DNA from: Campylorhamphus procurvoides
Taxonomy: Eukaryota > Chordata > Aves > Passeriformes > Dendrocolaptidae
NCBI GenBank assembly: GCA_013396655.1
Contig: WBMV01000778.1
Coordinates: 88,442-152,441 of the forward strand
Length of the DNA: 64,000 nucleotides
Direction of reading: 5' to 3'
Both the position numbers and the translations under genes were made by a program. The first letter of the stretch is position 1; every line of letters starts with the position of its first letter. Positions 23,221-36,100 of this stretch are shown here, in pieces. The notes under the pieces are model-generated. The model saw nothing but the letters and a program-made list of their open reading frames with translations, had not been told where the DNA came from and did not search any database.

Positions 23221-25217
23221 GAAAGAGAAGGAGCCCATCTCCAAAAGAGCCAGAGCTGGTGGCAGAGAGGCACTGACCAGCAGGAACTCCTGCCAGGGTT
23301 CGGTCCCTCTGGCCAGGAGAAGGCAGAGGTGGCACGAGTTCTTGCTAAGACAGTAAATCAGAGAAATGTGGAAATTAAAGCACAGTTCAGACTTAGGATA
23401 TTTGCTGAGGAGTGGGAAGCCCATTTCTGTCCTGGAACAATTTAGAAGCAAGACAGACTGGGAACTACAGCTTGCAAAATCCAGTCTGAGGAGAGGGGAT
23501 GGGGGGATGGTGGTGCCACTCCAAGCTCCACAGCCCTGATGTGATGGAGGGGCTCCTGAAACCAGCAGGAGGAGAGTTTAGGAATGAGGTCATGGCATAG
23601 TGATTGCTCTTTGTGTTTCACTTTTTTTCTTTTTTTTTGGATAGTAGAGCTGAAGGACATGGAGACTTATTTGTTGGGATACGATTTGGGATGTGCTGGG
23701 TGGAAGAGGGTCCAATGTCAGAGGTGGACTGTGGTACAGACCAGCTTTGCTGCCTTGGTTCTCTAATTAAATGCTGATTAGTCATTAAAACAGTACTCTA
23801 CACAATGCTTGATACAAAAAAACCAAACCCAAACAAACGGGTTAATTTATCAGTCTTGTTGGGTCAAGTGGGAAAACCGAAACAGATTCCCGAAGATCCC
23901 CAAGGAAGATGTGGCTGCAGAACTATCAATAACAGGCAATTGAAAGAAATACCAGGGTGGAGCACAAAGCCTGGGGCTGGTTCCATCAGTGTTGATAGTG
24001 AAGGTCTGTAGCTGAGCTGTAATTTCCTGGTGTGGACGTGTTGGTGCAGATGGCAGCACCTCACCCCAACACCACGAGGAGCTCAGCTGCTGTTACTGAC
24101 ACACGGGCCACTCACCCCGTGGGGCTTTTGGTCTGAATGGGAAGAATGGAATGGACAGAGGATGGACTCTGTGGAGACCTTTCCATCTACACTGTGGGAG
24201 CAGGAGCTGAGCAACCACCAGTCCTTCCCTTCCTTGCTGCATGGCTGAAATCTGACCTTTTGTGATGGTATCCCCCTGGGCACCTCATGTTAGGTCTCCA
24301 AACAGTGACGTGAGCACTTTACAAGTTCTCAAGGCAAATTTTAGCTGCCCACTTTTCACCTAATGGAGTCTCCTCTGTGGCATATTTAGTAGCAGCTCCC
24401 CTGAGCCAGAGCAGCTGCTGCAGCAGAGCAGCTCAGTGGCCAAGCACACCTTCTCAAAATGAGAATTCAGGTTCCTCCCTGAGCCCACGCTCTGGATTTG
24501 GGGTTACAAAGGGTGGAGAAATGTCGCTCTTGCTCTCCAGCACCTGAGCTACAGCACTGGAAGAAATTCCTGCCCGGCAGCTGGGACAAGCACCTCAGTC
24601 CTTGTAGCTTCCCGTCATGGTGCTAACATGTAGGGCAAGAAGCAGATGCTGAATTCCACCCTCTGGAAGACTGTATGAATCTCAAATGGTCATTGGAGCA
24701 GCTTCTGCCCCCTCCTTGTGCAATTCCCACAGATGAGACAGGCATAACACTTAGCTGGTGAGCCGTGCCTGAGGGTAACCTCCTGCTGTGGAGAAATAGG
24801 CAGTTCTGAGTAAGCAGCAGGTACTTACATGTGCAGGGGACTTTGGAGACATTCAGTCATCTCTGGGGCTAAAGTGGCAGATAGGTGCTTAAGATAATTA
24901 GGAATTTAGTCCTAGATTGCTGCTACTTTGCAGTATTAAGACAATCACTGCTAATTTCTGGGACATTAGGGAATAGGAAACTCAAGTGGGCTCTAAAACC
25001 TTGAGGAAAGTGAGTGGAAAGGAGTATGCTCATTGCTCTTTCTTCATTAGTGTGACAATATTTCTTTTATCCCCTCCCTTCCATCCCATCAGCTGTAAAA
25101 ACATCGTTACCAAGGTTGACATACAAAGAAAGAAATAATTACAATAATTAGGATGTGAGTTTATTGCTCAATGCCATTAATCCTGAGAGATAAAATGATT
25201 GCAGGCTGTCAGAGCCT

Positions 25218-25274
25218 GGGAAGGAGGGAAGGAAGGAAGGAAGGAAGGAAGGAAGGAGGGAAGGAAGGAAGGAA
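25218..25274. repeat. (GGAA)n microsatellite
   Basis: About 57 bases of GGAA/AAGG repeats, with two GGAGGG interruptions, lie in the last KLHL29 intron. The purine-rich + strand is antisense to the gene, so the pre-mRNA carries a (TTCC)n tract. GGAA arrays can bind ETS-family factors; that is general knowledge, not evidence of use here. Confidence 0.95.
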
Positions 25275-25886
25275 GCTCCGTGGCACAGAGCCTTACTGTG
25301 GGGACACAAACCCTCCGGTGGCTCTGGGGCAGTGACCTGCCCAGCTGAGGAGCAGCCAGACCTCCACCTCTCCGGCAGAACTCCCAGGGTGAAGGTAATT
25401 GGCATCAAAATAGAAATCACTTCAGCCACTCCTTCCAGGAACATACATTTCAGTTAATTATTGCCCTGCAGGCCAATGACCCGACTTTCCACTCGGCAGG
25501 TAATTACTGCTGTTTGCTAGAGAGGCTTCTGCCCCACAGTGATTCACCCGAGGTGCCAGGGCATCCTTCACTTCCCAAACCACAGGCAGCGCCAGAGGAT
25601 CATGCTGTGCCTGTCCCCTGATACTGTCCCTGCTGGTGTGGTCCATCTGCTGACCTCCATGGAGCTATCAATCACACTCCTGGGAAAATCCCAACGAGGC
25701 TGAGGTGCCCCAAGGGCTGGTGGGGACCTGGCTGTCCATGATGGGTGTGCTTGTACAATCTAAACACCCTTTACATCTCTTCCCTGCCCATCCACTTTGC
25801 AGTCCTAGCCCAGCCTGAGCAAACAACAGAGAGGATTCCTCTCTGACAGCTGCCTGTTAAAGGACTTGATGGGCAAAGTGAATCAG

Positions 25887-26500
25887 TGAACCATAAAACC
25901 ATAGCCAGGTTAGAAGGGACCTTGAAAGATTATCTGGTCCCACCTTTTGTGGGAAAGGAATACCAAAAGAGGTTATCTAACACCCTGTCCAATCATATCT
26001 TGAAAACCTTCAGTGAAGTGGAGTCCACCACATCCCTGGAGAGGTTGTTCCAGTGGATGATTGATCTCACTGTAAAAAATTCTTATATCAGGATGTATCC
26101 TTTTCTGGCACAAGTGGTACCTGTCTTTTCCCCTTGTGCAGAGAGAGCTTCTGTCCTCCTTGCAGCCACCCTTCTCTCCAGGGAGAAAAGACCCAGCTCC
26201 TTCAGTTGTTCCTCACCAGGCAGGCTCTTCTAGCCCTTTTATCATCTTTGTGACCCTCCTCTTGAGTCCCTCCAGTCTGACTGTGTCGTTTTTGAACTGT
26301 GGGGACCAGAAGTGGACATAGTACTTCTCATGCAGCCTGACAGAAGAGTGGGATGATGAAAGTCTACTGATGGGCAGTAATTTGGAAGCAACCCAAAGTG
26401 AAGGATGTCAGTAACCTTTACTGTAGTATTTGAGAGATGACTGCCCGGGCACTCCTGCTCCAGGACTTCCCTTTCCCAGTCATGATGGCTGGATATGGCA
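25887..26500 (-). repeat. CR1 LINE, antisense, moderately old
   Basis: The inverted CR1 3' end begins near 'aaccataaaaccatagccaggttagaagggacc'. It continues through 'gaggttgttccagtgg', 'cccttttatcatctttgtgaccctcctct' and 'aactgtggggaccagaagtgg', and ends near 'ctgctccaggacttccc'. The order of blocks matches CR1 read backwards. No intact frame is present. Confidence 0.8.
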
Positions 26501-26924
26501 CCAAGCAATGGGACTATCAGAAATGTTTTTGAATTTTGTTTATTATTGGTTTAAAAATTTCCTGCTCAGTCCTAAAGATCACATCACCCTTATCAGGAAA
26601 AGTTAAAAAATAGTAATAAAATCCTGTCTTGTAATGTCTGGAGATGTAAAAAAATTGGAGTGGCTGAATTAGTGTGTTGTTTTCACGTCCTGGAACTTGG
26701 TATCTTCTCAGGCCACAAACAATGCTCCTCTCCCTCCTCAATCCTGGCTATCTGTACACAAACACACATTTACTGGGAGCAGTTCCATAAGTATTACTAA
26801 ATATTATCAGTTATGTAAAAGTTAAAAAAAAAATCCCTGCATTTATTAGTGGAATTATTTTCTTCCTGCCCCAAAGTTTCAGGTGGTCTTTACTGAAGGT
26901 GGAACTGAGTTATGCTGGTGTGAT

Positions 26925-27010
26925 TCTTGGGGCTGTCCTGAGCAGTGTCAGGAGTTGGACTTGATGATGCTCGTGGGTCCCTTCCAACCCAGGATGTTCT
27001 GTGATTCTGT
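26925..27010 (+). repeat. CR1 LINE 3' end fragment (CR1-X-like)
   Basis: The fragment reads 'ggggctgtcctgagcagtgtcaggagttggacttgatgatgctcgtgggtcccttccaac' in short blocks, then ends in the CR1 terminal motif 'ttctgtgattctgtg'. Its tail resembles the 3' part of the SINE at 62331, suggesting the same CR1 subfamily. Confidence 0.8.
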
Positions 27011-29229
27011 GCTGCTCATCAACTGGAAGGAGTTGCCATTAGGACCAGGGAAACCTCCAGGGCAGAGCCCCTGTGGGACCTGGCCCTGTGCAGTGCTGGG
27101 CAGAGCTGCAAGTGCTCCTTAAGCTTTTGCTTAAACCAAGGAGCTTTTTGAGACTCCTACACTGTGGCTTGTGGTGCCGAAGCGAAAGGCATTGCTGGAG
27201 GGGCTCAGGTGCCAAAGGCTTGCCCTGAGCTGGTGGCTGTGCTGACAGGTCCGGGGCTGTTAGCGGCCGGGGTGGCAGCCAGGTTGGTCTGTCTGAGAAG
27301 GCTGAGCTCGGGTGGCCCTGTGGTGCTGCCAGAGGTGTCATCTTTGCAATGAGACAGATAAATGAGGGTCCAGATTAGTCATGGTCAATTAGGAGGATAT
27401 CATGCCCCTTCTTGGAGCGGGATTATTAGTGTGGGTGTTTTGGCCAAGCTCCAGTTATATTCTCCCCTACTCCGTTAGCACTTTCCCTTGCTAATGATCC
27501 AAAACCATCATGTGGCATCGTTACTTGTTGCTGAAAACCAGCAGTGTTTTATTCCAAAGTCCACAGCACACCAGTGACTCTGAACCCTGAGTGCTCTGTC
27601 TGTATCAGTTACGCTTTAATGCCCACCAAAATCCTTCATGCCATCAGCCCCTACAGAAATTACTGCCAGCAGTCTGGCGCTGCAGTTCTCATCTGCTGTC
27701 CGTGGAGTGCAGTCCCACACACACAGCTCCTTCCAGGTATGCTGGAAGATTTTGGTTTTCCCTTCCAGACCACAAATACCTCCAGCTGCAAGCGCTGCTG
27801 GCTGAACAGACTATGTTCAGTGTCTGCGGGCTCCGGAAGAGCACAGCTGGTAAGGAGCCCTGCTCCATAATAGCTTCACCTGGGAATATCCATCCAAACA
27901 AGCTGTGCTCTAAACCCTTCCAGTGCCTGCAGTTACCAGGAACTTTCAACGAGGAAAGGAGCCAGCTGGGGGAGGCTGCTGCTGGTGCTGTGCATTAGCA
28001 GTGCCCGGCGGGTCAGCATGGGAGGCACCAGCCTTTGCTGTTCAAGAACAAGGCCTTATTTGAAAAGAAGAGGTGTGGGGGGGGAAATAATCCACAAACT
28101 GACCCTAGTTTTGTGCTGTTCATCCTGAGTCAAAGTTTTATTACAGATTTCCATTCAGCAGAACCAGCTAATAAATCTTACTGGTTAGCAGTCAGAGGAG
28201 GAGGAAGAAAATGCTTTTCTGGTCTGTTGGGAATTGCTGGTACTAAATTAGCTTCTCTGGAATTATTGCTGGCACCACCACGCTGCCGCTGTTGCCCCGT
28301 TGAGGCTCTCTGTAGCACAAGCCTCTTTGTACGCTGCCTGCATCCTAAGCAAGCAGAATATGGAATTTTTAATCATTCGCAGGAACGCATTTGGTATTCT
28401 TTTTGCCTGTGGAAAAATAAACCCTTGAAGGGCACTGCAGGAAGGGAGGACGCCTGCCTGCAAAGGGAGGCTTTGCCACGCTGGAGGGGAGGGACATCTT
28501 TGCAAGTCTTTTTGGAGGGAGATGTCTGGCAGAGCAAGGTGTGACCATCCCAGCTCTTCATACCTGTTGGCTGCTGCCTGCCATCCAAAGATCCTGCAAA
28601 TGAACAGGGGCTGCCAAACTGAGATGGGGTGCATGTGGTAAACAGCTCACACTTGCCTGATATTTGGGAAAAATCAAATATTTTCCTCACCCTCACCTGT
28701 TGTGTGGAAGATGTTCAAGACCTGTATGTGAACTTCCAGTGATTTTTAAAATGCTTCACACCTATTATAGCTCTTTACCCATTTAGCACTATCCTTCAAA
28801 GGGTTAATTCTAGGTCAGCATGAATTTCTTACTCACTTCCATCAGGCTGGGCTTAATTTGAAAATGATGCTCAATTTGCTCTTCTGTTGATTATGAGCTG
28901 GAGACCCAAACCATTTATTTTTCATTTTTCATTAAAAGTAATTTAACTTGGTATTAAAACCATTTGAACGGACCTTTAATTTTTCACAAGCAGTGAATGT
29001 CACACACATTTCTTTTCCCTGTGCTCGAGGCCATCATGCTCTCTTATCACTAGCATGTAGAAAAAAAGCAGAAAAAAATAAAAGTGATGTGGTCAAAATT
29101 TTTCTCAGCAACTTTGGTATCGAGTGATTCCTGGTGAGAGGAGATCAATAACATGCAGTTAATTTTTAAGTTGTTTATGTTACTGCTTTTAAACCATGTT
29201 TTTTGTGATCCATGTTAATGAGTGGAATG

Positions 29230-30300
29230 AGGAATTTTATAGATTCATAGGCTAAGGTCAGAAGGGACCTCTGTGCTTAGTTAATCTGAGCCTGTGTACA
29301 CGCAGGCCATGGACATTTCCCCGGGCAGCATCTCTCTTGGAAAATGTATCTAATATTCCCTTAAAAACAGCAAGTGTTGGTGAATTCACCCCTGCCTTGC
29401 TGGTTCTGTTTAATCATCCTTGCTGCTGGGAAAGTGCTTCACTTCAAGGCTAAGATACGTAACTTGACTTTCCAGTCCTTGTAACCTGCTACTGCTTTGT
29501 CTGTGAGACCGAAAGCTTTTCCACTTGCTCCCAATGATCAAGTCACCTCTCAGCCTTCCTTTGATAAACCCTTTGAATTTCACGTCAGAGGTTTGATTTG
29601 CCACCCGGGGTCATTTTGGCAGCTTCCCTTTGAACTTGTGCCGATACTCCCTCATGTTGATGCAGGACCCAAGACCTGCTGCAGCACTCGCTCTGCCCAG
29701 CTCCAGCTTGTTTTCATTTCGGTGATGGGGCTTGTATTATATATCCAATATTGCACTGACCTTCTATCCAGCACACTGCGATGCAAGCTCATGTTGTGCA
29801 GCTGTGAGTGTGACCTCCTTTGTGTCCTCCTCTGAGTGCCTGCCTTTCCAGGGAGCACGGCTGCCAAGATGCTGCTTCCTCCATGCATTACTTTGTATTT
29901 AAAATACCACTGCTAGCTCGAGACTGTCGAACTGAGATATTCAGGTAGCTGCTAAAATAGCTCCTTCTGTAATACATTTTACCCACCCAGTGTTATGCCA
30001 CCTGCAGCTTTTATCTGGAGAGAATTTCTATTACCTGGATTGTTGGTAGATATATTAAATAGCATTGAAGAAGAAGCAATGCTTGCTACCAGTGGCCTTG
30101 CTCAGTGATATCTTCTCATTAACAACTACATTTTGAGATCTGTCAGTGAAGCAGATTTAATCTCTCTACTGTGTGCCTTGTTAATTCCATATAATACCAG
30201 TCAAATACCTTGGAGAAATAGCAGTATATTACAGCGTCACAGTTTTCTTTAGCAGCCAGGCGTGTTGTATTAAAAACCAAAACAAAGAACCAGGTTTCCT
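29230..30300 (-). repeat. Old CR1 LINE, antisense, left part
   Basis: It begins with 'tagattcataggctaaggtcagaagggacc', the inverted end of an old reptile/turtle-type CR1. It continues with 'tcaagtcacctctcagccttcc' near 29540 and degraded reverse-transcriptase sequence to about 30250. A younger CR1 in the opposite orientation interrupts it at 30310. Divergence is high and no frame is open. Confidence 0.65.
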
Positions 30301-30309
30301 GATACCTTT

Positions 30310-30388
30310 GGTGGTCTTGGTAGTGTCAGGTTTATGGTTGGATTTGATATCTTAAAGGTCTTTTCCAACCTAAATGACTGTATTACAA
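30310..30388 (+). repeat. Short CR1 3' end nested in an older CR1
   Basis: The segment 'ggttggatttgatatcttaaaggtcttttccaacctaaatgact' (read in short blocks) is the typical CR1 3' terminus on the + strand, preceded by 'ggtggtcttggtagtgtcagg'. It lies between two parts of an antisense old CR1. GTATTA occurs on both sides (about 30268 and 30379) and could be a target-site duplication, but it is short. Confidence 0.7.
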
Positions 30389-31130
30389 CAGGTTGGTTTA
30401 ACAAGCCCACTTTTCTGGAAAAGTGCATTGATTGCTGTTCATTATTTTATTAGCATCTAGTTATTTGTTGATGAAATCTCAAATTAACCACTCTGGTATT
30501 TTGCAGAGGACCAACATGAGGCTAAGTGAGACCACTTAGCTTGATGCTGCTACTTTGCAAAATTAATTGTTGCACTGAAATTCTCCTTTTCACCTTTGAA
30601 AATATGGAGACGCTTCTGCAGTGCCCTGATCCATCCTCAACTTGAAAAGTTATTAAAAATCATTAGTGGTTCAATCACCTTCTCAACAGTCTCTTAAGAC
30701 ACCTGCATCTAAGACAGTCAGGTTGCCAGATCTGAGAATTTAATTTCTGAGTTCACATCTTTCCTTGCTGCCAACAGTGGCTGCTTTTGGTTCCTCACAG
30801 CAGAAGATGGAACCAAACCTTCTCGCTCCCTTCCAAATACAGATGGGAAATACCCATCCAACTGGTCTGTATCTTTGCTATGTCATCAGCCTCATCAGCA
30901 ATGTTTTTCTAACTGATTAAAATTACAAATTTGATTCCCAAAGATTTAAAGTGCTTTTCTTTTTACTCCTATTATCCCTCAGGATTTCACTGGTTCCCTC
31001 AGCCTCCTGTAGCAGCAGCCAGTTTTTAACCTATTTGTTACTGCTAACCTCCCACTTTCCCCATTTCCATACATAATGATTCTTTTAGGTTTTGACACAA
31101 GCTTTATATCCTCTTTAGGCTGAAATATTT
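30389..31130 (-). repeat. Old CR1 LINE, antisense, right part (probable)
   Basis: After the nested element the sequence resumes with 'ggttggtttaacaagcccac', which fits an inverted CR1 block normally found downstream of the sequence at 30250. Further right, resemblance becomes weak. The right end is a guess. Confidence 0.4.
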
Positions 31131-32954
31131 TTCCTTGACTTTCCCAGAACATTCAAAATTTTTTGAAATGGTGCCTTTTTCTGGCATGCAATCTGGATTG
31201 TTCCTTTTCCAGTGGCTATTCCACTATAAATGTAGGTTTCCTGTTCACTGTTGCTTTAGAAAAAAAAAGTCATTTAGAAGTTTAAAGTTACTTTCTACTG
31301 GTGGGTGGTAAGTTGTACTTAAGCAAAGCCAGTTTATTAAGGTAAGCACTAGGTAATATTTAGGTCACTGGTTAGCTCTCCTTGGTCCATCTCAAGGTTC
31401 CCCACTGGATTCCCTTCTGCAGGGTGCAGAGCAAAGCATCCCTTTACTTTAGAAACCCTGGGAAGTTTCCAGGTGAGATGCTCAGCCAACAGCCCCCTGT
31501 TGAAATTAGCCATGCCAATTTCTCTTGTATTGTATTTAACAGATTTTTGTAACTTTTTACAAATCCAAGATGTTCAAAGAGCAGCTCATCCCTCTCAACA
31601 GGAAGATGCAGGAATGTATCAAATGTCCAAGTCCCTCATGTTTCATTTTACAGCTTAGGGCTCTAATCCTGAGCTGTGTTGTACATGTTATTTCTGGTTT
31701 TCAGGAGAAAAATATCATGATATGCTGCCTGAGCACTGCACTCCTCATCTTCCTTTGACTCCTGCTAGAGCAGAGGGACTAGGAGGATGTATCCTTGGCA
31801 CAGGGGCACATGGCAGAGGCCACTGGGATGGAGCTGGCTGCTCTGATCCTGTTGCTTACAGCAATACCTGCTCCAGCAGCCAAGAGAGGGTGCCCCTTAA
31901 ATTAAAAAAAAGGAAGGGAAAATAAGGTGAAAATGAGGAAAAAAAACAGCAGAAAGAGAAAACCTGAGGATGCTTTCTTAGAAAGGCATTTTTTAAATCT
32001 GCACCAAAGGTTAAAATGCAACAAGTTAAAACATGGAGGTGTTTTTCAACAGTGGGATGGGGACCAGGGACACCCCTGGGGCAAGGAGCTGAATGTTTGG
32101 GAGATGTGGATCCTGTTGCTGCCCCACTGCTGCTTTTCATCCCACCCCAGCCAGTGTTTCAGCTAGATATTGCCTGGCACATCCCCTCTGTCCCTTTTGC
32201 TCAGTGCCTCGATGCTGCTGCATCAGACACGGATAACAAACCCTCACCTGGTGCCTGTGGCAGCATTTGCTGACCAGCCGAGGCTTTTCCAGGGAAACCA
32301 ATAGCTCGGCCAGTCCCCAGCACAGGGATCTGCTCTGCCAGGGGCTGGCCAGTGTACAGCCCAAAACAAGCCCGTCTTTCTGTAGCAGCCATGTAAAACT
32401 ATTCAAAGGGTCCTTTAAGTTCTGCCAGAACCTGCAGTGGGTGCCAAGTTTTATTTTTGTCAGCCAGTTAGGGAAATTTGTTCAACTTGTGACTGGGATC
32501 GGGGAAGTGAGCCCAAAAAGCACTCAAAAGCACCTAATAAATAATAATATCAGTGTGTGATGCTTACTCAGTATTCTTTTTAAGGACCTTTTAACTAGTT
32601 AGCAAAAACATATTCCACATTATGGTGGTCTCTCTTGCAGCGGGTATTTATCATGCTCCAGTTACACACGGCAAACTGAGGAAAGCAGCATTCCTGTGGC
32701 CACTGAAGGAGTCCAAAATACACCCCCTTCCCGTGATCCATCGTGCCTGAATGTGAGGAGACCCATGAACCACAGTAGGGTCCTGGATATACACTTTGGG
32801 AACTGCTGTGTTCCTGAACGTGTACAAAAAGAGAGATGAGGAAAAAGCCCAAATGGTTCACACCTCCACTCCCCTCTCCCCTTCACTTTTATTAGCTTAT
32901 TTATCAGCAGAAAATGTTAAGGCACCGGTAATTCCGCTATAATGGTTTTTCTCA

Positions 32955-33125
<171 letters not shown>

Positions 33126-36100
33126 TCAGTTTTAGGCTCAGGTTTGGAGACCGTTTTTTTATTTATACATTCCCCTTATTTATAGATAAGTCACGTTTCT
33201 CTAAACCTCCAAGGCTAGGGAAAGAAAAATGAGGAGACCTTTCCTAGTTTTGTTCTCCTCTCTCCAAGTTCTCAAAGGCACTTTTAAAGTTCATCACTTC
33301 TTCATCCCCACTATGTGCCCCCCTCTAAACTGGTAAAGCCCAATTATAATCTCCCAAAGCCTAATGGAGTCACCGTGAAAGCTCTTCTGTTACACATGAA
33401 ATTAAGATGTCAAATTGTTTCAGAGTTTTGAATTGCTGCAGATTTGAACTCAGATGCTTCCCATGCCTGTGCAGCAGCTAAGTACAGAAGAAACCCATAG
33501 CACAGACACCCCCCTAAAAATATTCAATAGTTGATTTTCTTTTATATTCTGCTTTTCCTTGTGGGAACATCACCCACAAAATCCAGACAATTTTCTGAGA
33601 ATTGACTTCTTTTTCACCTTTATCTGTCTCATAAATTCTCCTGCATTTTTATTTTCAGATGTGTGTGTATCTTCAAGCAGTCCTGTATTTTAGCAATAAA
33701 ACTGTCTGAGGTTGACTTTGAAATTAAGCAAGCCCCTCATCCTGAGTCAAGTTCAATCGGATTTTTTGAGGATGCTTTAAAATTCTTGTGCTAGCTGTGG
33801 CATTATTAGAAATATTAGTAAAACTAATCATAAATTATTGAATAAAATAATTCTAGTCTAATTAGTTGGCTTGTCCCTTACTCTGCTAGCATGCCATATG
33901 CACATTATTAAATATGAGCCAGTTGGGCTGAAACTTCTCATGGTGGTGTCTGCCTTGATGTGATGCAGTTTTTTAATCAACATTTCTGTGAAACCAATCA
34001 GCAGTGTCTGGGAACAAAAGACATGAAAACATGTTGCTTTGGGTTAAAATAAGCCTCACAACCAGTTCATTAAGAAGAGCCTAAGCCCTTCAGCTCAGCC
34101 CTCTGGGCCGTGAAGCAGACATTTCCTGGGAGGCCATCCTGGTGTCAGGGGACACATAAAAATATTCCATATGTAGCTGTAAGTTAAAGCCTCTCCAGAC
34201 CCTGCATTTTTATATGCTCAGAAAAGGTTGGTCCCCTTGCATCTCCAACAGAGGATGACCCTGGACAGAGTCCTGCTGGCTTCAGCCCCTGCAGCCCCCT
34301 TCCTGTGTGCAGGGAGCTGGGGGCAGCTGGAGAGGAGGTGTGATATCATCTTTACTATGCCCTTGCAGCTCTGATAATAGCCTCTACAAAACACTGAAGG
34401 GGTTTATATGTTCCTCCCAGACCTGTAACACTATGACTGTGTCCTTTTATGAACACAGAAAAAGATGGGCTTAAACCTCTTGCATGATGTGTTGCAACCC
34501 TGAGGATCTTGTAAAACTACCTTATTCCATTAAATATTTAACAGAGACTTAATTTGACAGGAATTAAGTAAAAGCTGATGAACACCTCCAGAAGAGACAT
34601 AATCTTCTTTTGAGGTTTGAACTGGTAAAACTGCAAGGAAAAGACTGGTTTTGTGGTGTGTGTGCTTCCGTGGCAGCATGGCCATGGGATGGTCTGGCTC
34701 AGTTCAGCTCACCCAGCCCATGCTGGAGCATGCCCAGGGGGATGTTCAGGGGAGCAGCACTCGGCAGGAAAACAGACAAAACATGTCATGGGTTAAAGTG
34801 GAGCTTCTATTACGCTGAGTATCTACAGGCATATGTCAAAAAACCACGGCTGTATTAGGAAAATGTCACTGATCCTTGGGAACAGATGGGGAGAAACTAA
34901 TTCATCCAGAAAATAGAACAAGGAGTATTCAGTTTCTTCGCGGTGCCACTAAGCCACTATAATTCATCAGAAAGACTTATCTGTCCTAACAACCCAGCTC
35001 GCATCCCTTTCCAAATCAGACTTGCATATGTGACATTTTTTCCACTTAAGAAACTCATCAGAAATTTTCCATATTTAATTATCACATCTTGAATTTTTTT
35101 CTCTGACTAGCACCACTTTGCAGGAGAATGAAACTCCCACATTAAAAAGAACTTAATTCCCAAATCTCACAGGGAAATTATCTGGGGCTCCCTTAAGGCA
35201 GAAACAGCAACTTCTCATGGGACTGAATCACTGAATTCACATTCCTTTTTGTTAAGGAATGAGAGGGAAACCCCTTGGTTATTTTTATAGTGACTTTTTC
35301 TTTTCAAACAGGCAGACAGTCTGATATTCTTTTTCTTCCTTTTTTGAAGAGACAATCGTGTTTGATTCTCATCAATTTTTCAATACATCTACTATCTGTT
35401 GTCTTTTTACTGCTTTTGTCTTTAGCTACAATTTCATAAATGGGTATCAAGTAAGTCTGAGCGGAACAGAGAAATCTCTGCTGTTTCTTTCAGGAAGGGA
35501 GAAGTTCATAGCAAACAGTCTCCTGATTCTAGTGAAGATATGGCAGAAAGACACAAGGGACACCTCTCCAGAGACGGAAAGAGAGGAAACAGTAGGTTCT
35601 ATTTTTGTTTTGTTACCATGGAGACAGAAACTGTTCACAGATACAGGGATTTTGGAAACCTCAAGCCACCATTCCTGATACTTAGGTGTGGATGACCACC
35701 TTCAATCTTTACCCTTACTTCATCCCAGGTGCTACCCACGCTCTTCCCATGATGTTGGGTTTTCCAGGGCTCGGTACCCTCGTGCAAACTCTCAGGAGTC
35801 TGCAGTTGCTGTTGCTAGTTTAAGTCCTTAACATGGTCACAGTGCAGGGCAGGGGAGACTAATTTTGCAAAAGCGTGTTCTGGCTGGGCTTTTTGGTCAA
35901 TACTTCTGGGCATGAATATGAGCTTCTGTGGGTCAGAGGCTTCTGTAGGATACAGTGGGGGCCCTGGTTATTTAAAAGACTGCTGGAGGGAAGGAGGAGA
36001 GGGGAGAAGAAGCATGGAAATAGAGAAGCAGCCTCCTCTCCTCTCTGAAGTTCAAGTGTTGAGGCTGTTGGTTATACTAATCAATTTCAGGCTGGAAAAG

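Noticed and set aside
28035..28544. 169-codon open frame on the + strand in a KLHL29 intron
   Set aside because: There is no recognisable domain, splice context or repeat-derived protein, and long antisense frames overlap it. GC-richer sequence makes long chance frames likely.
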